Positions 17,370 through 30,142 of a stretch of 64,000 nucleotides of DNA are shown in pieces. The translations under genes and the position numbers were made by a program. This stretch comes from Imperialibacter sp. EC-SDR9 (GTDB taxonomy: Bacteria > Bacteroidota > Bacteroidia > Cytophagales > Cyclobacteriaceae). Below the pieces are notes generated by a model. The model searched no databases. It had not been told where the DNA came from and saw only the letters and a list, made by a program, of their open reading frames with translations. The stretch lies in NCBI RefSeq assembly GCF_902498805.1, contig NZ_LR701579.1:124001-188000 (forward strand). The letters are read 5' to 3'. Within the stretch, counting starts at the first letter, position 1, and every line of letters starts with the position of its first letter.

Positions 17370-20300
17370 TTGGCTAATAAAAAGACATCCGAAAGAATCA
17401 ATTTCTCTTCCATTAAGCCAGTTATAGATTATCCTGATTTTCTTGACGTGCAACTCCAGTCTTTCAAAGACTTTTTCCAATTGGAGACGCCCGCAGAAAA
17501 GAGAATCCAGGAGGGACTTTTCAAAGTGTTTGCTGAAAACTTCCCTATTTCTGACTCAAGAGAGAACTTCGTTCTTGAATTCATTGACTATACTGTAGAT
17601 CCTCCAAAGTATTCTGTAGATGAGAGTATCGACAGAGGTCTTACTTATTCGGTTCCGCTTAAAGCGAAATTAAGACTTTCCTGCAACGATGCAGACAACG
17701 AAGACTTCGAGACTATCGAGCAAGAGGTTTTCCTTGGAAATATTCCTTACATGACTGAGAAGGGGTCTTTCGTGATCAATGGTGCTGAGCGGGTAATCGT
17801 TTCTCAGCTGCACAGATCGCCAGGGGTTTTCTTCGCTCAGAGTAAGCATACAAATGGTACCAAGCTTTATTCTGCAAGGATCATACCTTTCAAAGGCTCC
17901 TGGATAGAGTTTGCCACTGACGTGAACAACGTCATGTACTCTTACATCGATAGGAAGAAGAAGTTTCCGGTAACCACTCTTCTGAGAGCTATCGGATACG
18001 GTACTGACAAGGACATTCTGGATCTATTCGGTTTGTCAGAAGAAGTTGAAGCCAACCAGAAGAACCTGAAGAAGATTGTAGGCAGAAAGTTGGCCGCCAG
18101 GGTGCTGCGTACCTGGACGGAGGACTTTGTGGATGAAGATACAGGTGAGGTTGTTTCTATTGACAGAAATGAGATTGTTCTCGAAAGAGATTCAATCATA
18201 GGAGAGGAAGACCTTGACACAATATTGGAGTCTGGCACTAAGTCGATCATCCTGCACAGAGAGGATGTGAACGTAACAGACTACGCTATTATATATAACA
18301 CGCTTCAGAAGGATAATTCCAACTCGGAGAAAGAAGCGGTGGAGCAAATCTACCGTCAGCTTAGAAACACCGAAGCTCCTGATGAACAAACTGCCAGGGA
18401 TATTATCCAGAGCCTGTTCTTCAGTGACAAGCGTTACGACCTGGGTGAAGTAGGCCGTTATAGAATTAACAAGAAATTAGGTCTTGACATATCTTTCGAC
18501 GTTCGGGTGTTAACCACCGAGGACATCGTTAGAATTGTGAAATACCTCATCGGGTTGATCAACTCGAAAGCGGTAGTTGATGATATTGACCACCTTTCTA
18601 ATCGTCGTGTTAGAACGGTAGGTGAGCAGTTGTACAGTCAGTTCTCTGTTGGTTTGGCCCGCATGGCTCGTACCATCAAAGAAAGAATGAACGTGCGTGA
18701 CAATGAGGACTTCAAGCCTGTTGACTTGATCAACGCCAGAACGCTGTCTTCAGTAATCAACTCGTTCTTTGGTACCAACCAGCTTTCACAGTTCATGGAC
18801 CAAACCAATCCTCTTGCTGAGATCACTCACAAAAGAAGGATGTCTGCCCTCGGGCCCGGTGGTTTGTCAAGAGAGCGTGCCGGTTTCGAGGTTCGTGACG
18901 TGCACTATACACACTACGGTCGCCTTTGCACCATTGAAACACCAGAGGGACCAAACATTGGTCTTATCTCTTCTTTGTGTGTGCATGCGAAAGTAAATAG
19001 CATGGGATTCATCGAGACGCCTTACCGTATGGTAGAGGGGGGTATTGTTGGAAACGATGTGTTTTACCTGACAGCTGAAGAAGAGGATACACATTATATT
19101 GCCCAGGCCAATGCGCCAATTGATGACAAGGGTAAGTATCTGAACGATAAAGTAAAGGCTCGTTTTGAAGGTGACTTCCCAGTTGTGGAACCACCTACTC
19201 TTAAGTACATGGACATTGCTCCTAACCAGATTGTTTCTGTTGCGGCGTCAATGATTCCTTTCCTTGAGCATGATGATGCCAACCGTGCTCTGATGGGATC
19301 GAACATGCAACGCCAGGCAGTTCCACTTCTTCGTCCACAGGCGCCAATTGTTGGTACCGGACTCGAAGGAAGAATTGCGAAAGACTCAAGAACGCTGGTA
19401 ACAGCTGAAGGAAATGGCGAGGTTGTTTTTGTAGATGCTAAGAAAATAGTTGTCAGATACGATAGAGACGACGAAGGTGAACTAATCAGCTTCGATAACG
19501 AAAACGTAGAATACAACCTTATTAAGTTCAGAAGAACTAACCAGGACACTTGTATCAACCTGAAGCCTATTGTTTTCAAAGGGCAGAAAGTGGTAACTGG
19601 TCAGATACTGTGTGAAGGATTTGCTACCGAACAAGGCGAATTGGCCCTTGGCCGTAACCTCCAGGTGGCATTCATGCCATGGCAGGGATACAACTTCGAG
19701 GATGCAATCGTTATTTCTGAGAAAGTAGTTCGTGACGATATCTTTACTTCAATTCACATCGAAGAGTTTGAACTTGAAGTAAGAGACACGAAGCGTGGTG
19801 AAGAAGAACTTACTTCTGAAATCCCTAACGTTAGCGAAGAGGCTGTTAAAAACCTTGACGAGAACGGAATCATCAGGATTGGTGCAGACGTAAAAGAAGG
19901 CGATATCCTTATTGGTAAGATCACACCTAAGGGAGAAACAGATCCAACTCCTGAAGAGAAACTCCTCAGAGCAATCTTCGGTGACAAGGCTGGTGATGTG
20001 AAAGATGCTTCTTTGAAAGCTTCACCATCACTCAGAGGTGTTGTTATTGACACCAAGCTATTCTCTCGCCCCAAGAAGGATAAAGACCTTAGAAGTAAGT
20101 CTAAGAAGGAAGTGGAAGTACTTAAGAGTAAGTATTCCAACCAGCTTCTTGAGCTTCGCAACCGAATGGTGAAGAAGCTGACTACGCTACTTGAAGGCAA
20201 GACCTCGCAGGGTGTTAAGCATAAGTTCGGTGACGAATTGATCTCTAAAGGAGTGAAGTTCAATGGCCGTAACATCGATGAGAATCTGTTCCCACCTAAG

Positions 20301-21236
20301 AACGTTTACAGAGACGAAAGTAACTACAATGTTCCCGAGGAGGCCAACCTGATTTCTGATGTAAATCTTGACAATTGGACAACCGATGCTCATGTAAATG
20401 AGAACATCGTGAAGATGGTTAAGAACTACATGAAAGCAAGGAATGAAGTTGCTGGCGATTTCAAGAGAGCAAGGTTCACCCTTGAAGTAGGTGATGAATT
20501 GCCTGCTGGCATCGTTCAGCTTGCGAAGGTTTACGTGGCTAAGAAGCGTAAACTGAAAGTAGGTGATAAAATGGCCGGTCGTCACGGTAACAAAGGTGTG
20601 GTTGCAAAGATCGTGCGTGAAGAGGATATGCCGTTCACTGAGGATGGAAATCCGGTGGATGTTGTTCTCAACCCACTGGGTGTACCTTCTCGTATGAACA
20701 TTGGTCAGATATACGAAACTGTACTTGGTTGGGCAGGTTTGAAGTTGGGTCGCAAGTATGCCACACCAATCTTTGATGGTGCTTCCATGGAGCAGGTAGC
20801 AGCAGAGTTGAAGGAAGCAGGTTTGCCCGATTTTGGTAGAACTTACCTGACCGATGGCCTTACTGGTGTTCGTTTCGATCAGCCTGTTACAGTCGGTGTG
20901 ATTTATGTACTGAAACTTGGTCACCTGGTTGATGACAAAATGCACGCTCGTTCAATCGGACCTTACTCTCTTATTACCCAGCAGCCGCTTGGTGGTAAGG
21001 CGCAGTTTGGTGGTCAGCGATTTGGTGAAATGGAAGTTTGGGCACTTGAAGCATTTGGTGCATCCAACATCCTTCAGGAAATCCTTACCATTAAGTCCGA
21101 TGATGTTGTTGGCCGTGCCAAAGCATATGAGGCGATAGTGAAAGGTGAGAACATGCAGAAGCCTGGAATTCCGGAATCATTCAATGTATTGGTTCACGAA
21201 CTCCGTGGTTTGGCACTTGAAATCACTCTTGACTAA
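17370..21236 (+). CDS. rpoB: DNA-directed RNA polymerase beta subunit, TTG start
   Basis: 1288 residues. The start codon is TTG (reads [17 protein letters not shown]): an in-frame TAA lies 13 bp upstream (17355-17357) and no ATG occurs in the first part of the frame, so no other start is likely. Seen are the rifampicin region ([25 protein letters not shown] and [22 protein letters not shown]), the flexible wall, and [19 protein letters not shown] and [21 protein letters not shown] near the C-terminus. It forms the active-centre half of the polymerase with rpoC, 46 bp downstream. Confidence 0.97.
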   Translation: MANKKTSERINFSSIKPVIDYPDFLDVQLQSFKDFFQLETPAEKRIQEGLFKVFAENFPISDSRENFVLEFIDYTVDPPKYSVDESIDRGLTYSVPLKAKLRLSCNDADNEDFETIEQEVFLGNIPYMTEKGSFVINGAERVIVSQLHRSPGVFFAQSKHTNGTKLYSARIIPFKGSWIEFATDVNNVMYSYIDRKKKFPVTTLLRAIGYGTDKDILDLFGLSEEVEANQKNLKKIVGRKLAARVLRTWTEDFVDEDTGEVVSIDRNEIVLERDSIIGEEDLDTILESGTKSIILHREDVNVTDYAIIYNTLQKDNSNSEKEAVEQIYRQLRNTEAPDEQTARDIIQSLFFSDKRYDLGEVGRYRINKKLGLDISFDVRVLTTEDIVRIVKYLIGLINSKAVVDDIDHLSNRRVRTVGEQLYSQFSVGLARMARTIKERMNVRDNEDFKPVDLINARTLSSVINSFFGTNQLSQFMDQTNPLAEITHKRRMSALGPGGLSRERAGFEVRDVHYTHYGRLCTIETPEGPNIGLISSLCVHAKVNSMGFIETPYRMVEGGIVGNDVFYLTAEEEDTHYIAQANAPIDDKGKYLNDKVKARFEGDFPVVEPPTLKYMDIAPNQIVSVAASMIPFLEHDDANRALMGSNMQRQAVPLLRPQAPIVGTGLEGRIAKDSRTLVTAEGNGEVVFVDAKKIVVRYDRDDEGELISFDNENVEYNLIKFRRTNQDTCINLKPIVFKGQKVVTGQILCEGFATEQGELALGRNLQVAFMPWQGYNFEDAIVISEKVVRDDIFTSIHIEEFELEVRDTKRGEEELTSEIPNVSEEAVKNLDENGIIRIGADVKEGDILIGKITPKGETDPTPEEKLLRAIFGDKAGDVKDASLKASPSLRGVVIDTKLFSRPKKDKDLRSKSKKEVEVLKSKYSNQLLELRNRMVKKLTTLLEGKTSQGVKHKFGDELISKGVKFNGRNIDENLFPPKNVYRDESNYNVPEEANLISDVNLDNWTTDAHVNENIVKMVKNYMKARNEVAGDFKRARFTLEVGDELPAGIVQLAKVYVAKKRKLKVGDKMAGRHGNKGVVAKIVREEDMPFTEDGNPVDVVLNPLGVPSRMNIGQIYETVLGWAGLKLGRKYATPIFDGASMEQVAAELKEAGLPDFGRTYLTDGLTGVRFDQPVTVGVIYVLKLGHLVDDKMHARSIGPYSLITQQPLGGKAQFGGQRFGEMEVWALEAFGASNILQEILTIKSDDVVGRAKAYEAIVKGENMQKPGIPESFNVLVHELRGLALEITLD

Positions 21237-21245
21237 AAAATCCCA

Positions 21246-21261
21246 AGGGGCTTAGGCCCCT
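21246..21261 (+). other. Small hairpin between rpoB and rpoC
   Basis: AGGGGC/GCCCCT with a 4-nt loop, 9 bp after the rpoB stop and without a T tract. It is probably an mRNA stability or processing element rather than a terminator. Confidence 0.4.
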
Positions 21262-21282
21262 CAACCATATATAAATAACATT

Positions 21283-24200
21283 ATGGCGTTCAGAAAAAAT
21301 AAGAAAATTACAAGCGACTTCTCTAAGGTTACTATTAGTTTGGCGTCTCCTGAATCTATCCTGGAGAGCTCACATGGTGAGGTTACACAGCCTGAAACCA
21401 TCAACTATAGAACCTATAAGCCTGAAATGGGTGGTCTTTTCTGCGAAAGAATTTTCGGACCTGTAAAAGACTGGGAATGTCACTGTGGTAAGTATAAAAG
21501 AATACGTTATAAAGGGATTATCTGTGACCGTTGCGGTGTAGAGGTGACAGAGAAGAAGGTGCGCCGTGAGCGTATGGGCCATATCGAACTGGTGGTGCCT
21601 GTTGCTCATATCTGGTATTTCCGTTCTCTTCCTAATAAGATCGGTTACCTTCTTGGTCTTCCAACCAAAAAGCTTGACCAGATCATCTACTATGAGAGAT
21701 ATGTAGTTATTCAGCCAGGCTTGAAAGCCGAGGATGGTATCAACTACCTCGACTTCCTTACAGAAGATGAGTACCTCGATATTCTTGATAAAATTCCTAG
21801 AGAGAACCAAAGCCTTGACGATTCTGATCCTAACAAGTTCATCGCTAAGATGGGTGCGGAAGGATTGGAAATGCTTCTTTCAAGAATTGAGCTTGACTCA
21901 CTTTCATACGATCTTCGCCACCAGGCATCAACCGATACTTCTCAGCAGCGCAAGGCGGAAGCCTTGAAAAGGCTGAAAGTGGTTGAAGCATTCAGAGATG
22001 CTCGTACCCGTATTGAAAACCGCCCAGAGTGGATGGTGATCCGTATGGTGCCAGTTATCCCACCTGAATTGCGTCCTTTGGTTCCATTGGATGGTGGTAG
22101 ATTCGCTACTTCTGACTTGAACGACTTGTACAGAAGGGTAATCATCAGAAACAATCGTCTGAAGAGACTTATTGATATCAAAGCACCGGAAGTAATCCTT
22201 CGTAACGAGAAGAGAATGCTTCAGGAAGCTGTCGACTCACTATTTGATAACTCAAGAAAAGTGAACGCTGTACGTTCGGATGGTAACAGAGCTTTAAAGT
22301 CACTTTCAGACATGCTGAAAGGAAAGCAGGGCCGTTTCCGTCAAAACCTTCTTGGTAAAAGGGTTGACTACTCAGGTCGTTCAGTAATTGTGGTAGGGCC
22401 GGAGCTGAAAATGCATGAGTGCGGTCTGCCCAAGGACATGGCTGCTGAGCTTTTCAAGCCGTTTATTATCAGGAAGCTGATTGAAAGAGGTATTGTAAAG
22501 ACTGTTAAATCTGCCAAAAAAATCGTTGACCGTAAGGATCCGGTTGTTTGGGATATTCTTGAAAACGTATTGAAAGGACACCCTGTGCTCCTTAACCGTG
22601 CTCCAACGCTGCACAGGTTAGGTATCCAGGCGTTCCAGCCTAAGTTGATAGAAGGAAAAGCGATTCAGCTTCACCCGTTGGTTTGTACCGCCTTCAACGC
22701 TGACTTTGACGGTGACCAAATGGCCGTTCACGTGCCGCTTGGCCATGAGGCAATTCTTGAGGCGTCAACGCTGATGCTTGCTTCTCACAATATTATGAAC
22801 CCTGCCAACGGTGCTCCTATTGCTGTACCTTCTCAGGACATGGTATTGGGTCTGTACTACATCACCAAAGGCCGGAAGTCTACTAAGGATCATCCTGTAA
22901 TGGGAGAAGGTAGAACCTTCTATAATGCCGAAGAAGTTATCATCGCTATAAACGAGGAGAGACTTTCGAAGCATGCCTATATCAAAGTGAGAACAAAAGT
23001 TCTTAACGAGAACAATGAGCTTGAAACCAAGGTCATCGAAACAGTAGCTGGAAGGGTTATTTTTAACCAGAACGTTCCTGAGGAAGTGGGCTATGTGGAT
23101 GAGCTTCTGACCAAGAAGAAACTACAGTTGATTATCGGTACCGTGTTCAAAATCACTGGTATGGCCAGAACTGCCAAGTTCCTTGATGATATCAAAGAGC
23201 TTGGATTTAAGTCTGCTTATATCGGTGGTCTGTCTATCGGTTTGAATGATATTAAGATTCCTGAGGAGAAGGAAACGATGATCGAAACTGCGAAAGCAGA
23301 AGTAGACGTGGTTTGGAATAACTACCTGATGGGTCTTATCACAGATAACGAACGTTACAACCAGGTAATTGACATCTGGACTCGTATCAACTCTCAGTTG
23401 ACCGGCACACTGCTTAAGCAACTGGAAGAAGATGATCAGGGATTCAACTCGATCTACATGATGATGCACTCCGGTGCTCGTGGATCTCGTGAGCAGATTC
23501 GTCAGCTGGGTGGTATGCGTGGTTTGATGGCCAAGCCTCAGAAGAACCTTCAGGGTTCTGTTGGTGAAATCATCGAAAACCCAATCCTTTCTAACTTTAA
23601 GGAAGGCCTGGACGTAATCGAGTACTTTATCTCTACCCACGGTGCTCGTAAAGGTCTTGCCGATACCGCCCTTAAAACGGCGGATGCGGGTTATCTTACC
23701 CGTCGTCTGGTTGACGTGGCACAGGATGTCGTGATCAACGAAGACGACTGTGGCACCCTGAGAGGTATCGTTGTTACTGCTTTGAAAGATAACGAAGACG
23801 TAGTAGAGCCTTTATCTGAGAGAATTCTTGGTAGGGTGACAGTACATGATGTGTTTGATCCGATCACTGATGAACTTATCGTGTCAGCAGGTGATGAAGT
23901 AACTGAGGAGCTTGCAGCCAGAATTGATGCTACCAGCATAGAAGAAGTAGAAATTCGCTCAGTGCTTACTTGCGAGACCCGCCTGGGAGCTTGTGCCAAG
24001 TGTTACGGTCGTAACCTTGCCTCTGGCCGCATGGTAGAGATAGGGGAGGCTGTTGGTGTAATCGCCGCTCAGTCGATTGGTGAGCCTGGTACTCAGTTGA
24101 CACTACGTACCTTCCACGTGGGTGGTACAGCGTCCAACATTGCTGTGGATGCCAGCATAAGGGCTAAGTTTGACGGTATCGTTGAATTCGAAGGGCTACG

Positions 24201-25605
24201 GTCAGTGAAAACTACCAATGATGAAGGAGAAAGCATCAATGTGGTGATGGGCCGTTCCGGTGAGATGAAAATAAAGGATCCGAAAACCGATAAAATATTT
24301 ATCAGTAACCACGTTCCTTATGGTGCATTCCTTAAGGTGAAAGACGGAGAGAAGATAGAAAAAGGCCAGGAGCTTTGTTTCTGGGATCCTTATAATGCCG
24401 TAATTCTTTCAGAATTCGATGGTACTATCGATTTCGATGCAATTGAAGAAGGCATTACTTTCAAAGAGGAGTCTGATGAGCAAACAGGTCACAGAGAGAA
24501 AGTAATTATTGATACAAAGGATAAGACGAAGAACCCTGCCATTGTTGTCAATGGAAAGGGAGACGAGTCGAAAGGTTATAACATTCCGGTAGGTGCTCAC
24601 TTGGCGGTTGAAAAAGGCCAGAAGGTGAAAGCCGGGCAGATCCTGTCGAAGATACCTCGTATGACTTCTAAGTCGAGAGATATTACCGGTGGTCTGCCAA
24701 GGGTAACAGAATTGTTCGAAGCACGTAACCCTTCCAATCCGGCTGTGGTGAGCGAGATCGACGGTGTGGTTACTTATGGAGGGATTAAGCGTGGTAACCG
24801 TGAAATCTACATCGAGTCTAAGGACGGAGTGAAGAAGCGCTACCTGGTTTCACTTTCCAAGCACATCCTTGTTCAGGACAACGACTTTGTGAGAGCTGGC
24901 GATGCCTTGTCTGATGGTGCTATAACACCTGCAGATATTCTTTCCATCAAAGGACCTACAGCTGTTCAGGAGTATCTTGTAAACGAAATACAGGAAGTAT
25001 ATCGTCTGCAGGGTGTGAAGATCAACGATAAGCACATTGAGGCCATAGTGAGCCAAATGATGCAGAAAGTTGTGATTCTGGATCCGGGAGACACTAGTTT
25101 CCTACCTGGACAAACTTGCGACAAGTTTGCTTTCCGTGAGGAGAACGATAACATTCTTGATAAGAAAGTAGTGATGGACGCTGGTGATTCGGAGAATCTT
25201 AAGCCAGGACAAATCATTTCTTCTCGTAGGCTGAGAGATGAGAATTCGAGCCTCAAGAGACGTGACCTTAAGATCGTCGAGGTGCGTAGCGCTGAACCTG
25301 CTGTTTCCAAGCCATCGCTTCAAGGGATTACTCAGGCGTCGTTGGATACGGAAAGTTTCATATCAGCTGCATCGTTCCAGGAGACTACCAAGGTATTGAG
25401 CGAAGCCTCTATCCGAGGCAAGGCCGACCACCTGAAGGGGCTTAAGGAAAACGTAATCGTAGGTCATCTGATTCCAGCTGGTACAGGAAGGCGTAATTTC
25501 CAAAGGGACGTTGTTGGTTCCAAGGAAGAATACGAGGCGCTGACTGCAAGGGATAGAGACAGAGAGCAACAAACTGAGGAAAGATCTTTCGAGGTCAGCA
25601 AGTAA
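21283..25605 (+). CDS. rpoC: DNA-directed RNA polymerase beta' subunit
   Basis: 1440 residues. The N-terminal zinc finger has [23 protein letters not shown], the magnesium-binding catalytic loop NADFDGDQM is at about 472-480, the second zinc site is around [16 protein letters not shown], and the C-terminal clamp segment has [19 protein letters not shown]. The length is usual for Bacteroidota. It is followed after 6 bp by the DUF3467 gene. Confidence 0.98.
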   Translation: MAFRKNKKITSDFSKVTISLASPESILESSHGEVTQPETINYRTYKPEMGGLFCERIFGPVKDWECHCGKYKRIRYKGIICDRCGVEVTEKKVRRERMGHIELVVPVAHIWYFRSLPNKIGYLLGLPTKKLDQIIYYERYVVIQPGLKAEDGINYLDFLTEDEYLDILDKIPRENQSLDDSDPNKFIAKMGAEGLEMLLSRIELDSLSYDLRHQASTDTSQQRKAEALKRLKVVEAFRDARTRIENRPEWMVIRMVPVIPPELRPLVPLDGGRFATSDLNDLYRRVIIRNNRLKRLIDIKAPEVILRNEKRMLQEAVDSLFDNSRKVNAVRSDGNRALKSLSDMLKGKQGRFRQNLLGKRVDYSGRSVIVVGPELKMHECGLPKDMAAELFKPFIIRKLIERGIVKTVKSAKKIVDRKDPVVWDILENVLKGHPVLLNRAPTLHRLGIQAFQPKLIEGKAIQLHPLVCTAFNADFDGDQMAVHVPLGHEAILEASTLMLASHNIMNPANGAPIAVPSQDMVLGLYYITKGRKSTKDHPVMGEGRTFYNAEEVIIAINEERLSKHAYIKVRTKVLNENNELETKVIETVAGRVIFNQNVPEEVGYVDELLTKKKLQLIIGTVFKITGMARTAKFLDDIKELGFKSAYIGGLSIGLNDIKIPEEKETMIETAKAEVDVVWNNYLMGLITDNERYNQVIDIWTRINSQLTGTLLKQLEEDDQGFNSIYMMMHSGARGSREQIRQLGGMRGLMAKPQKNLQGSVGEIIENPILSNFKEGLDVIEYFISTHGARKGLADTALKTADAGYLTRRLVDVAQDVVINEDDCGTLRGIVVTALKDNEDVVEPLSERILGRVTVHDVFDPITDELIVSAGDEVTEELAARIDATSIEEVEIRSVLTCETRLGACAKCYGRNLASGRMVEIGEAVGVIAAQSIGEPGTQLTLRTFHVGGTASNIAVDASIRAKFDGIVEFEGLRSVKTTNDEGESINVVMGRSGEMKIKDPKTDKIFISNHVPYGAFLKVKDGEKIEKGQELCFWDPYNAVILSEFDGTIDFDAIEEGITFKEESDEQTGHREKVIIDTKDKTKNPAIVVNGKGDESKGYNIPVGAHLAVEKGQKVKAGQILSKIPRMTSKSRDITGGLPRVTELFEARNPSNPAVVSEIDGVVTYGGIKRGNREIYIESKDGVKKRYLVSLSKHILVQDNDFVRAGDALSDGAITPADILSIKGPTAVQEYLVNEIQEVYRLQGVKINDKHIEAIVSQMMQKVVILDPGDTSFLPGQTCDKFAFREENDNILDKKVVMDAGDSENLKPGQIISSRRLRDENSSLKRRDLKIVEVRSAEPAVSKPSLQGITQASLDTESFISAASFQETTKVLSEASIRGKADHLKGLKENVIVGHLIPAGTGRRNFQRDVVGSKEEYEALTARDRDREQQTEERSFEVSK

Positions 25606-25611
25606 GTAGTT

Positions 25612-25941
25612 ATGGCAAAAGAAGAAAAGGACCCTAAAAAGAATCCTAATCAGATTAACATAGAGCTTTCGGAAGAGATTGCTGAAGGCGTTTATGCTAA
25701 CCTAGCCATGATTGCTCACTCAAACAGTGAATTCGTTATTGATTTTATAAGACTGATGCCTGGTGTACCAAAGGCAAAGGTTAAATCGAGAATTGTCATT
25801 ACTCCAGAGCATGCCAGGCGTCTCCTGGCTGCTTTGGAGGAAAATGTCCGAAAATACGAAGATACCTTTGGCACAATTAAAACAACCAATGAGTTACCCA
25901 AGTTTCCAATGAATTTTGGAGGCACAGTTGGTGAAGCATAG
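25612..25941 (+). CDS. DUF3467 domain-containing protein
   Basis: A 109-residue protein of unknown function. Its central part (INIELSEEIAEGVYANLAMIAHSNSEFVIDFIRLMPGVPKAKVKSRIVITPEHARRLL, given here only as landmarks INIELSEE, GVYANL, EFVIDF and ITPEHA) matches the DUF3467 family. It is consistently found right after rpoC in Bacteroidota, which suggests a role linked to transcription, though none is proven. No membrane segment or signal peptide is seen. Confidence 0.85.
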   Translation: MAKEEKDPKKNPNQINIELSEEIAEGVYANLAMIAHSNSEFVIDFIRLMPGVPKAKVKSRIVITPEHARRLLAALEENVRKYEDTFGTIKTTNELPKFPMNFGGTVGEA

Positions 25942-25967
25942 TTGAATAATTATTCGCCATCAATTCT

Positions 25968-25998
25968 TTGCACTAAAAATTATAAATCCATATCTTTG
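25968..25998 (+). promoter_or_regulatory. Promoter of the rpsL-rpsG-fusA-rpsJ operon
   Basis: TTG at 25968-25970, a 20-bp spacer, and TATCTTTG at 25991-25998, followed at once by the hairpin at 26000-26016. Confidence 0.7.
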
Positions 25999-25999
25999 C

Positions 26000-26016
26000 G
26001 TTCCATTTTTTGGAAC
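26000..26016 (+). other. Hairpin at the predicted 5' end of the rpsL mRNA
   Basis: Perfect GTTCCA/TGGAAC stem with a T5 loop, beginning 2 bp after the promoter box. It is the same design as at 14223-14243. Confidence 0.5.
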
Positions 26017-26035
26017 ACAGAAAAATACAGTCTAA

Positions 26036-26413
26036 ATGCCCACTATACAGCAATTAGTAAGAAAAGGTAGAACGGCCGTGACATGGAAATCCAAGTCACC
26101 TGCTCTTGATTCATGTCCTCAGAGAAGAGGCGTGTGCACAAGGGTTTACACTACCACTCCTAAAAAGCCAAACTCTGCCATGCGTAAAGTAGCCAGGGTT
26201 CGTCTTACCAACAGTAAGGAAGTGAACGCCTACATACCTGGTGAAGGTCACAACCTTCAGGAGCACTCAATTGTGCTTATCAGAGGTGGTAGGGTGAAAG
26301 ACCTTCCTGGTGTAAGGTATCACATCGTTAGAGGTGCCCTTGATACTGCTGGAGTAACAGGAAGACTTCAGAGTCGTTCTAAGTATGGTGCTAAGAGACC
26401 TAAAAAGAAATAA
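26036..26413 (+). CDS. rpsL: 30S ribosomal protein S12
   Basis: 125 residues. The decoding-centre loop [18 protein letters not shown] carries the lysine whose change gives streptomycin resistance in other species, followed by [11 protein letters not shown] and [17 protein letters not shown]. The length is normal. First gene of the str operon. Confidence 0.98.
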   Translation: MPTIQQLVRKGRTAVTWKSKSPALDSCPQRRGVCTRVYTTTPKKPNSAMRKVARVRLTNSKEVNAYIPGEGHNLQEHSIVLIRGGRVKDLPGVRYHIVRGALDTAGVTGRLQSRSKYGAKRPKKK

Positions 26414-26422
26414 TTAATCGCA

Positions 26423-26890
26423 ATGAGAAAGGCAAAACCTAAGAAAAGATACATCCTCCCTGACCCTAAGTTTGGGGATACTTTGGTAACCAAATTTGTG
26501 AATAATTTAATGCTTAGCGGGAAGAAAAGCGTTTCTTATTCCATTTTCTACGACGCCATTGAGGCCGTTAGTAAGAAGACAAGCGAAGATGGTCTTGAAG
26601 TATGGAAAAAGGCGCTTAACAATGTAACTCCTGCTGTTGAAGTAAAAAGCCGCCGTGTAGGTGGTGCTACTTTTCAGGTTCCTTTGGAGGTACGTCCCGA
26701 GAGAAAGGTTTCCTTGGGAATCAAATGGCTGATTAAATACGCCAGAACTCGTGGTGAAAAAACAATGACTGATAAATTGGCCGGCGAAATCATCGCTGCT
26801 TCCAAAGGCGAAGGCGCCGCTGTGAAGAAAAAGGATGATACGCACCGTATGGCTGATGCAAATAAAGCTTTCTCCCACTTTAGATTTTAA
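26423..26890 (+). CDS. rpsG: 30S ribosomal protein S7
   Basis: 155 residues. It nucleates assembly of the 30S head. Landmarks are [39 protein letters not shown] and [21 protein letters not shown] (here [15 protein letters not shown]). It lies 9 bp after rpsL and 13 bp before fusA. Confidence 0.98.
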   Translation: MRKAKPKKRYILPDPKFGDTLVTKFVNNLMLSGKKSVSYSIFYDAIEAVSKKTSEDGLEVWKKALNNVTPAVEVKSRRVGGATFQVPLEVRPERKVSLGIKWLIKYARTRGEKTMTDKLAGEIIAASKGEGAAVKKKDDTHRMADANKAFSHFRF

Positions 26891-26903
26891 TTGAAAAGGC
26901 GTA

Positions 26904-29012
26904 ATGGCAAGAGATCTTAAATTCACCCGTAACATTGGTATTGCGGCTCACATTGATGCTGGTAAAACAACAACAACTGAGCGTATACTATTTTATACAG
27001 GTGTTAATCATAAAATAGGAGAAGTTCATGATGGCGCAGCCACTATGGACTGGATGGAGCAAGAGCAGGAGAGGGGTATTACAATTACATCCGCTGCCAC
27101 AACTGTTTTCTGGAAATATAAGGACAACGATTACCACATTAATATTATCGATACTCCTGGCCACGTGGATTTCACTGTGGAAGTAAACAGGTCGTTGAGG
27201 GTATTGGATGGTCTTGTGTTTTTGTTCAGTGCTGTTGACGGCGTTGAGCCTCAATCAGAAACTAACTGGCGCCTGGCTGACAACTATAAGGTTGCTCGTC
27301 TTGGATTCGTAAACAAAATGGATCGCTCCGGCGCCGACTTCCTTGCAGTATGTAAGCAAGTGAAAGAAAGATTGGGTACTAAAGCTGTTCCGTTACAGTT
27401 GCCTATCGGATCAGAGGAAAAATTCAAAGGTGTTGTTGACTTAGTTGAAAACATCGCCATGGTATGGAATGAAGATGACTTCGGCATGACTTTCAGCGAG
27501 GTTCCTATTCCTGAAGATATGAAGGACGAAGTGAAGGAGTACAGAGAGCATCTGCTTGAGGCAGTTGCTGAGTACGACGAATCTTTGCTGGAGAAGTACT
27601 TTGAAGACCCTGAGTCCATCACAAGAGACGAAGTGGTAAAGGCGCTTAGAGCTGCTACTGTGGACTTGGCTTTTGTGCCAATGCTTTGCGGATCGGCGTT
27701 CAAGAATAAGGGTGTTCAAACAATGCTTAACTACGTGATGGAACTTCTTCCTTCGCCGATGGACAGAGAAAGCATTAAAGGTATCAACCCTGATACTGAT
27801 GCTGAGATTTCAAGAAAGCCTTCTGTTTCTGAGCCTTTTGCAGGCCTGGCATTTAAAATTGCCACTGACCCTTTTGTGGGCCGCCTTTGTTTCGTAAGGT
27901 CTTACTCAGGCATGCTTGAGTCTGGTTCTTATGTTTACAATACAAGATCAGGCAACAAAGAGAGGATTTCTAGGATATTCCAAATGCACGCCAATAAGCA
28001 GAACCAAATCGAAAGGCTTCATGCTGGTGATATTGGAGCTGTAGTTGGATTCAAAGATATTAAGACCGGCGACACGCTTTGTGATGAGAAGCACAAGATA
28101 GTGCTTGAGTCTATGGTGTTTCCTGAGCCGGTTATCGGCTATGCTATTGAGCCTAAAACTCAGGCAGATGTTGATAAACTGGGAATGGCTATTGCCAAAC
28201 TTATTGAGGAAGACCCAACTCTTCAGGTAAATACCGATGAGGAAACAGGTCAAACGATCCTTAGAGGTATGGGAGAGCTTCACCTTGAGATTATCATTGA
28301 TCGTCTTAAGAGGGAATTCAAGGTTGAAATTAATCAGGGTGCTCCTCAGGTGGCTTACAAAGAAGCACTTAGATCTACAGTTGAGCACAAGGAGGTCTAC
28401 AAGAAGCAGACTGGTGGTCGTGGTAAATTCGCCGATATTGTGTTTGAGCTTGGACCAAAAGATGAGGATCACGCAGCTGAGGGTCTACAGTTTGTAAACG
28501 GTATTGTTGGTGGTGTAATCCCAAGAGAATTTATTCCTGCTGTTCAGAAAGGCTTTGCCGATTCGATGAAGAACGGACCTCTTGCTGGCTACCCTATCGA
28601 TACGATGAAAGTAAGACTATTTCATGGGTCATTCCACGATGTCGATTCAGATGCACTCTCGTTTGAGATGGCAGCAAGAATTGGTTTCAGAGAGGCTGCA
28701 AGAAAGGCTAAGCCAGTGTTGCTTGAGCCGATAATGGCTGTTGAAGTAGTTACTCCTGATGAATATACAGGTCCTTTGACGGGTGACTTGAACAGAAGAA
28801 GAGGTATCATGAAGGGCATGGATACAAAAGGTACTTCGTCTGTAATCAAAGCAGATGTTCCTCTTTCGGAATTGTTCGGCTATGTAACCGACCTTCGTAC
28901 AATGAGTTCAGGTAGAGCAACTGCCTCTTTGACATTTGCTCATTATGATCAGGTGCCTCAGAATATCGCTGATGCCGTGATCACAAAAACAAAAGGTGTA
29001 GCTGCCAAATAA
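26904..29012 (+). CDS. fusA: Elongation factor G
   Basis: A 702-residue translocase GTPase that also works with Frr in ribosome recycling. G1 is AHIDAGKTT near residue 17, then [23 protein letters not shown] (switch I), DTPGHVDF (G3), [10 protein letters not shown] (G4), and the C-terminal domains IV-V with [24 protein letters not shown] and [10 protein letters not shown]. It directly precedes rpsJ; no tuf lies between them. Confidence 0.98.
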   Translation: MARDLKFTRNIGIAAHIDAGKTTTTERILFYTGVNHKIGEVHDGAATMDWMEQEQERGITITSAATTVFWKYKDNDYHINIIDTPGHVDFTVEVNRSLRVLDGLVFLFSAVDGVEPQSETNWRLADNYKVARLGFVNKMDRSGADFLAVCKQVKERLGTKAVPLQLPIGSEEKFKGVVDLVENIAMVWNEDDFGMTFSEVPIPEDMKDEVKEYREHLLEAVAEYDESLLEKYFEDPESITRDEVVKALRAATVDLAFVPMLCGSAFKNKGVQTMLNYVMELLPSPMDRESIKGINPDTDAEISRKPSVSEPFAGLAFKIATDPFVGRLCFVRSYSGMLESGSYVYNTRSGNKERISRIFQMHANKQNQIERLHAGDIGAVVGFKDIKTGDTLCDEKHKIVLESMVFPEPVIGYAIEPKTQADVDKLGMAIAKLIEEDPTLQVNTDEETGQTILRGMGELHLEIIIDRLKREFKVEINQGAPQVAYKEALRSTVEHKEVYKKQTGGRGKFADIVFELGPKDEDHAAEGLQFVNGIVGGVIPREFIPAVQKGFADSMKNGPLAGYPIDTMKVRLFHGSFHDVDSDALSFEMAARIGFREAARKAKPVLLEPIMAVEVVTPDEYTGPLTGDLNRRRGIMKGMDTKGTSSVIKADVPLSELFGYVTDLRTMSSGRATASLTFAHYDQVPQNIADAVITKTKGVAAK

Positions 29013-29019
29013 GAAAATC

Positions 29020-29325
29020 ATGACACAGAAAATAAGAATCAAACTTAAGTCTTACGACCATAATTTGGTTGACAAATCATCTGAGAAGATCGTAAGAGCC
29101 GTAAAGACGACAGGTGCTATAGTTAGCGGTCCAATTCCGTTGCCTACAGAAAAGGAAATCTTTACTGTACTTCGCTCGCCCCACGTGAACAAGAAGTCGA
29201 GAGAGCAGTTTCAGCTTTGTACTTACAAGCGCCTGGTAGACATTTATTCAAACAGTACAAAAACAGTAGACGCTTTGATGAAGCTTGAATTGCCAAGCGG
29301 TGTCGACGTTGAAATTAAGGTCTGA
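29020..29325 (+). CDS. rpsJ: 30S ribosomal protein S10
   Basis: 101 residues with [21 protein letters not shown], the [28 protein letters not shown] loop (landmark GPIPLPT) and a C-terminus rich in beta strands. S10 is a 30S head protein and can pair with NusG. Here it ends the str transcript, since a strong terminator and a new promoter separate it from rplC. Confidence 0.98.
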   Translation: MTQKIRIKLKSYDHNLVDKSSEKIVRAVKTTGAIVSGPIPLPTEKEIFTVLRSPHVNKKSREQFQLCTYKRLVDIYSNSTKTVDALMKLELPSGVDVEIKV

Positions 29326-29347
29326 CCTTTAATAGTATTGTTTCGTA

Positions 29348-29385
29348 AAGAACCAATAATGATCAGAGTTATTGGTTCTTTTTTT
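29348..29385 (+). terminator. Intrinsic terminator of the str operon
   Basis: Perfect 12-bp stem AAGAACCAATAA/TTATTGGTTCTT with a 9-nt loop running into a T7 tract, 22 bp after the rpsJ stop. Confidence 0.93.
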
Positions 29386-29421
29386 GTGCATAGATATTTT
29401 AAAAATTTAGAGTTAACAGTT

Positions 29422-29450
29422 TTGTAGGACAGAGCAAATTACTATCTTTG
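29422..29450 (+). promoter_or_regulatory. Promoter of the rplC (S10-like) operon
   Basis: TTG at 29422-29424, an 18-bp spacer, and TATCTTTG at 29443-29450. A small hairpin GGCG/CGCC lies at 29462-29475 in the leader. Confidence 0.7.
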
Positions 29451-29508
29451 CAGTCCTTTTTGGCGGATAAACGCCGAAAACGTTGATAAAGAACTTATAA
29501 CCAATACG

Positions 29509-30141
29509 ATGTCAGGAATTATTGGAAAAAAAATTGGAATGACTAGTATCTACGGTGCCGATGGACGTAACGTTGCATGCACGGTGATAGAGGCTGGTCC
29601 CTGCGTTGTTACCCAAGTGAAGAATGAGGCTACTGATGGCTACAAGGCTATCCAGTTGTCTTATGACGAACGGAAGGATAAGAACACTCCTAAGGCCCTT
29701 AAAGGCCACTTTGCTAAGGCTAAAACTACTCCTAAAAAGAAGGTAGTTGAGTTTCGTGACTTCCGTGAGGAATTCGAAGGCCAGGTGAAGATAGGGGACA
29801 AGATCATGGTCGGCGAAGTATTCAAAGAGGCCGAGTTTCTTGATGCAATCGGAACATCAAAAGGAAAAGGCTTCCAGGGTGTTGTTAAGCGCCACGGTTT
29901 CGCTGGTGTTGGTGAGGCAACTCACGGTCAGCACAACAGACTTCGTGCTCCCGGTTCCATCGGTGCATGTTCGTTTCCATCAAGGGTTTTCAAAGGCATT
30001 AGAATGGCCGGAAGAACAGGTGGTGACAGAGTGAAGGTGATTAACCTTCAGATCATGAAGATCATGCCGGAGAAGAATTTAATTGTAGTCAGTGGCTCCG
30101 TTCCAGGTGCTAAGAACTCATACGTAATCCTAGAGAAGTAA
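29509..30141 (+). CDS. rplC: 50S ribosomal protein L3
   Basis: 210 residues. The start [13 protein letters not shown] and the central [45 protein letters not shown] loop (landmarks GFQGVVKR and RAPGSIG) are the L3 signature; this loop reaches the peptidyl-transferase centre. First gene after the promoter at 29422, one base before rplD. Confidence 0.98.
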   Translation: MSGIIGKKIGMTSIYGADGRNVACTVIEAGPCVVTQVKNEATDGYKAIQLSYDERKDKNTPKALKGHFAKAKTTPKKKVVEFRDFREEFEGQVKIGDKIMVGEVFKEAEFLDAIGTSKGKGFQGVVKRHGFAGVGEATHGQHNRLRAPGSIGACSFPSRVFKGIRMAGRTGGDRVKVINLQIMKIMPEKNLIVVSGSVPGAKNSYVILEK

Positions 30142-30142
30142 C

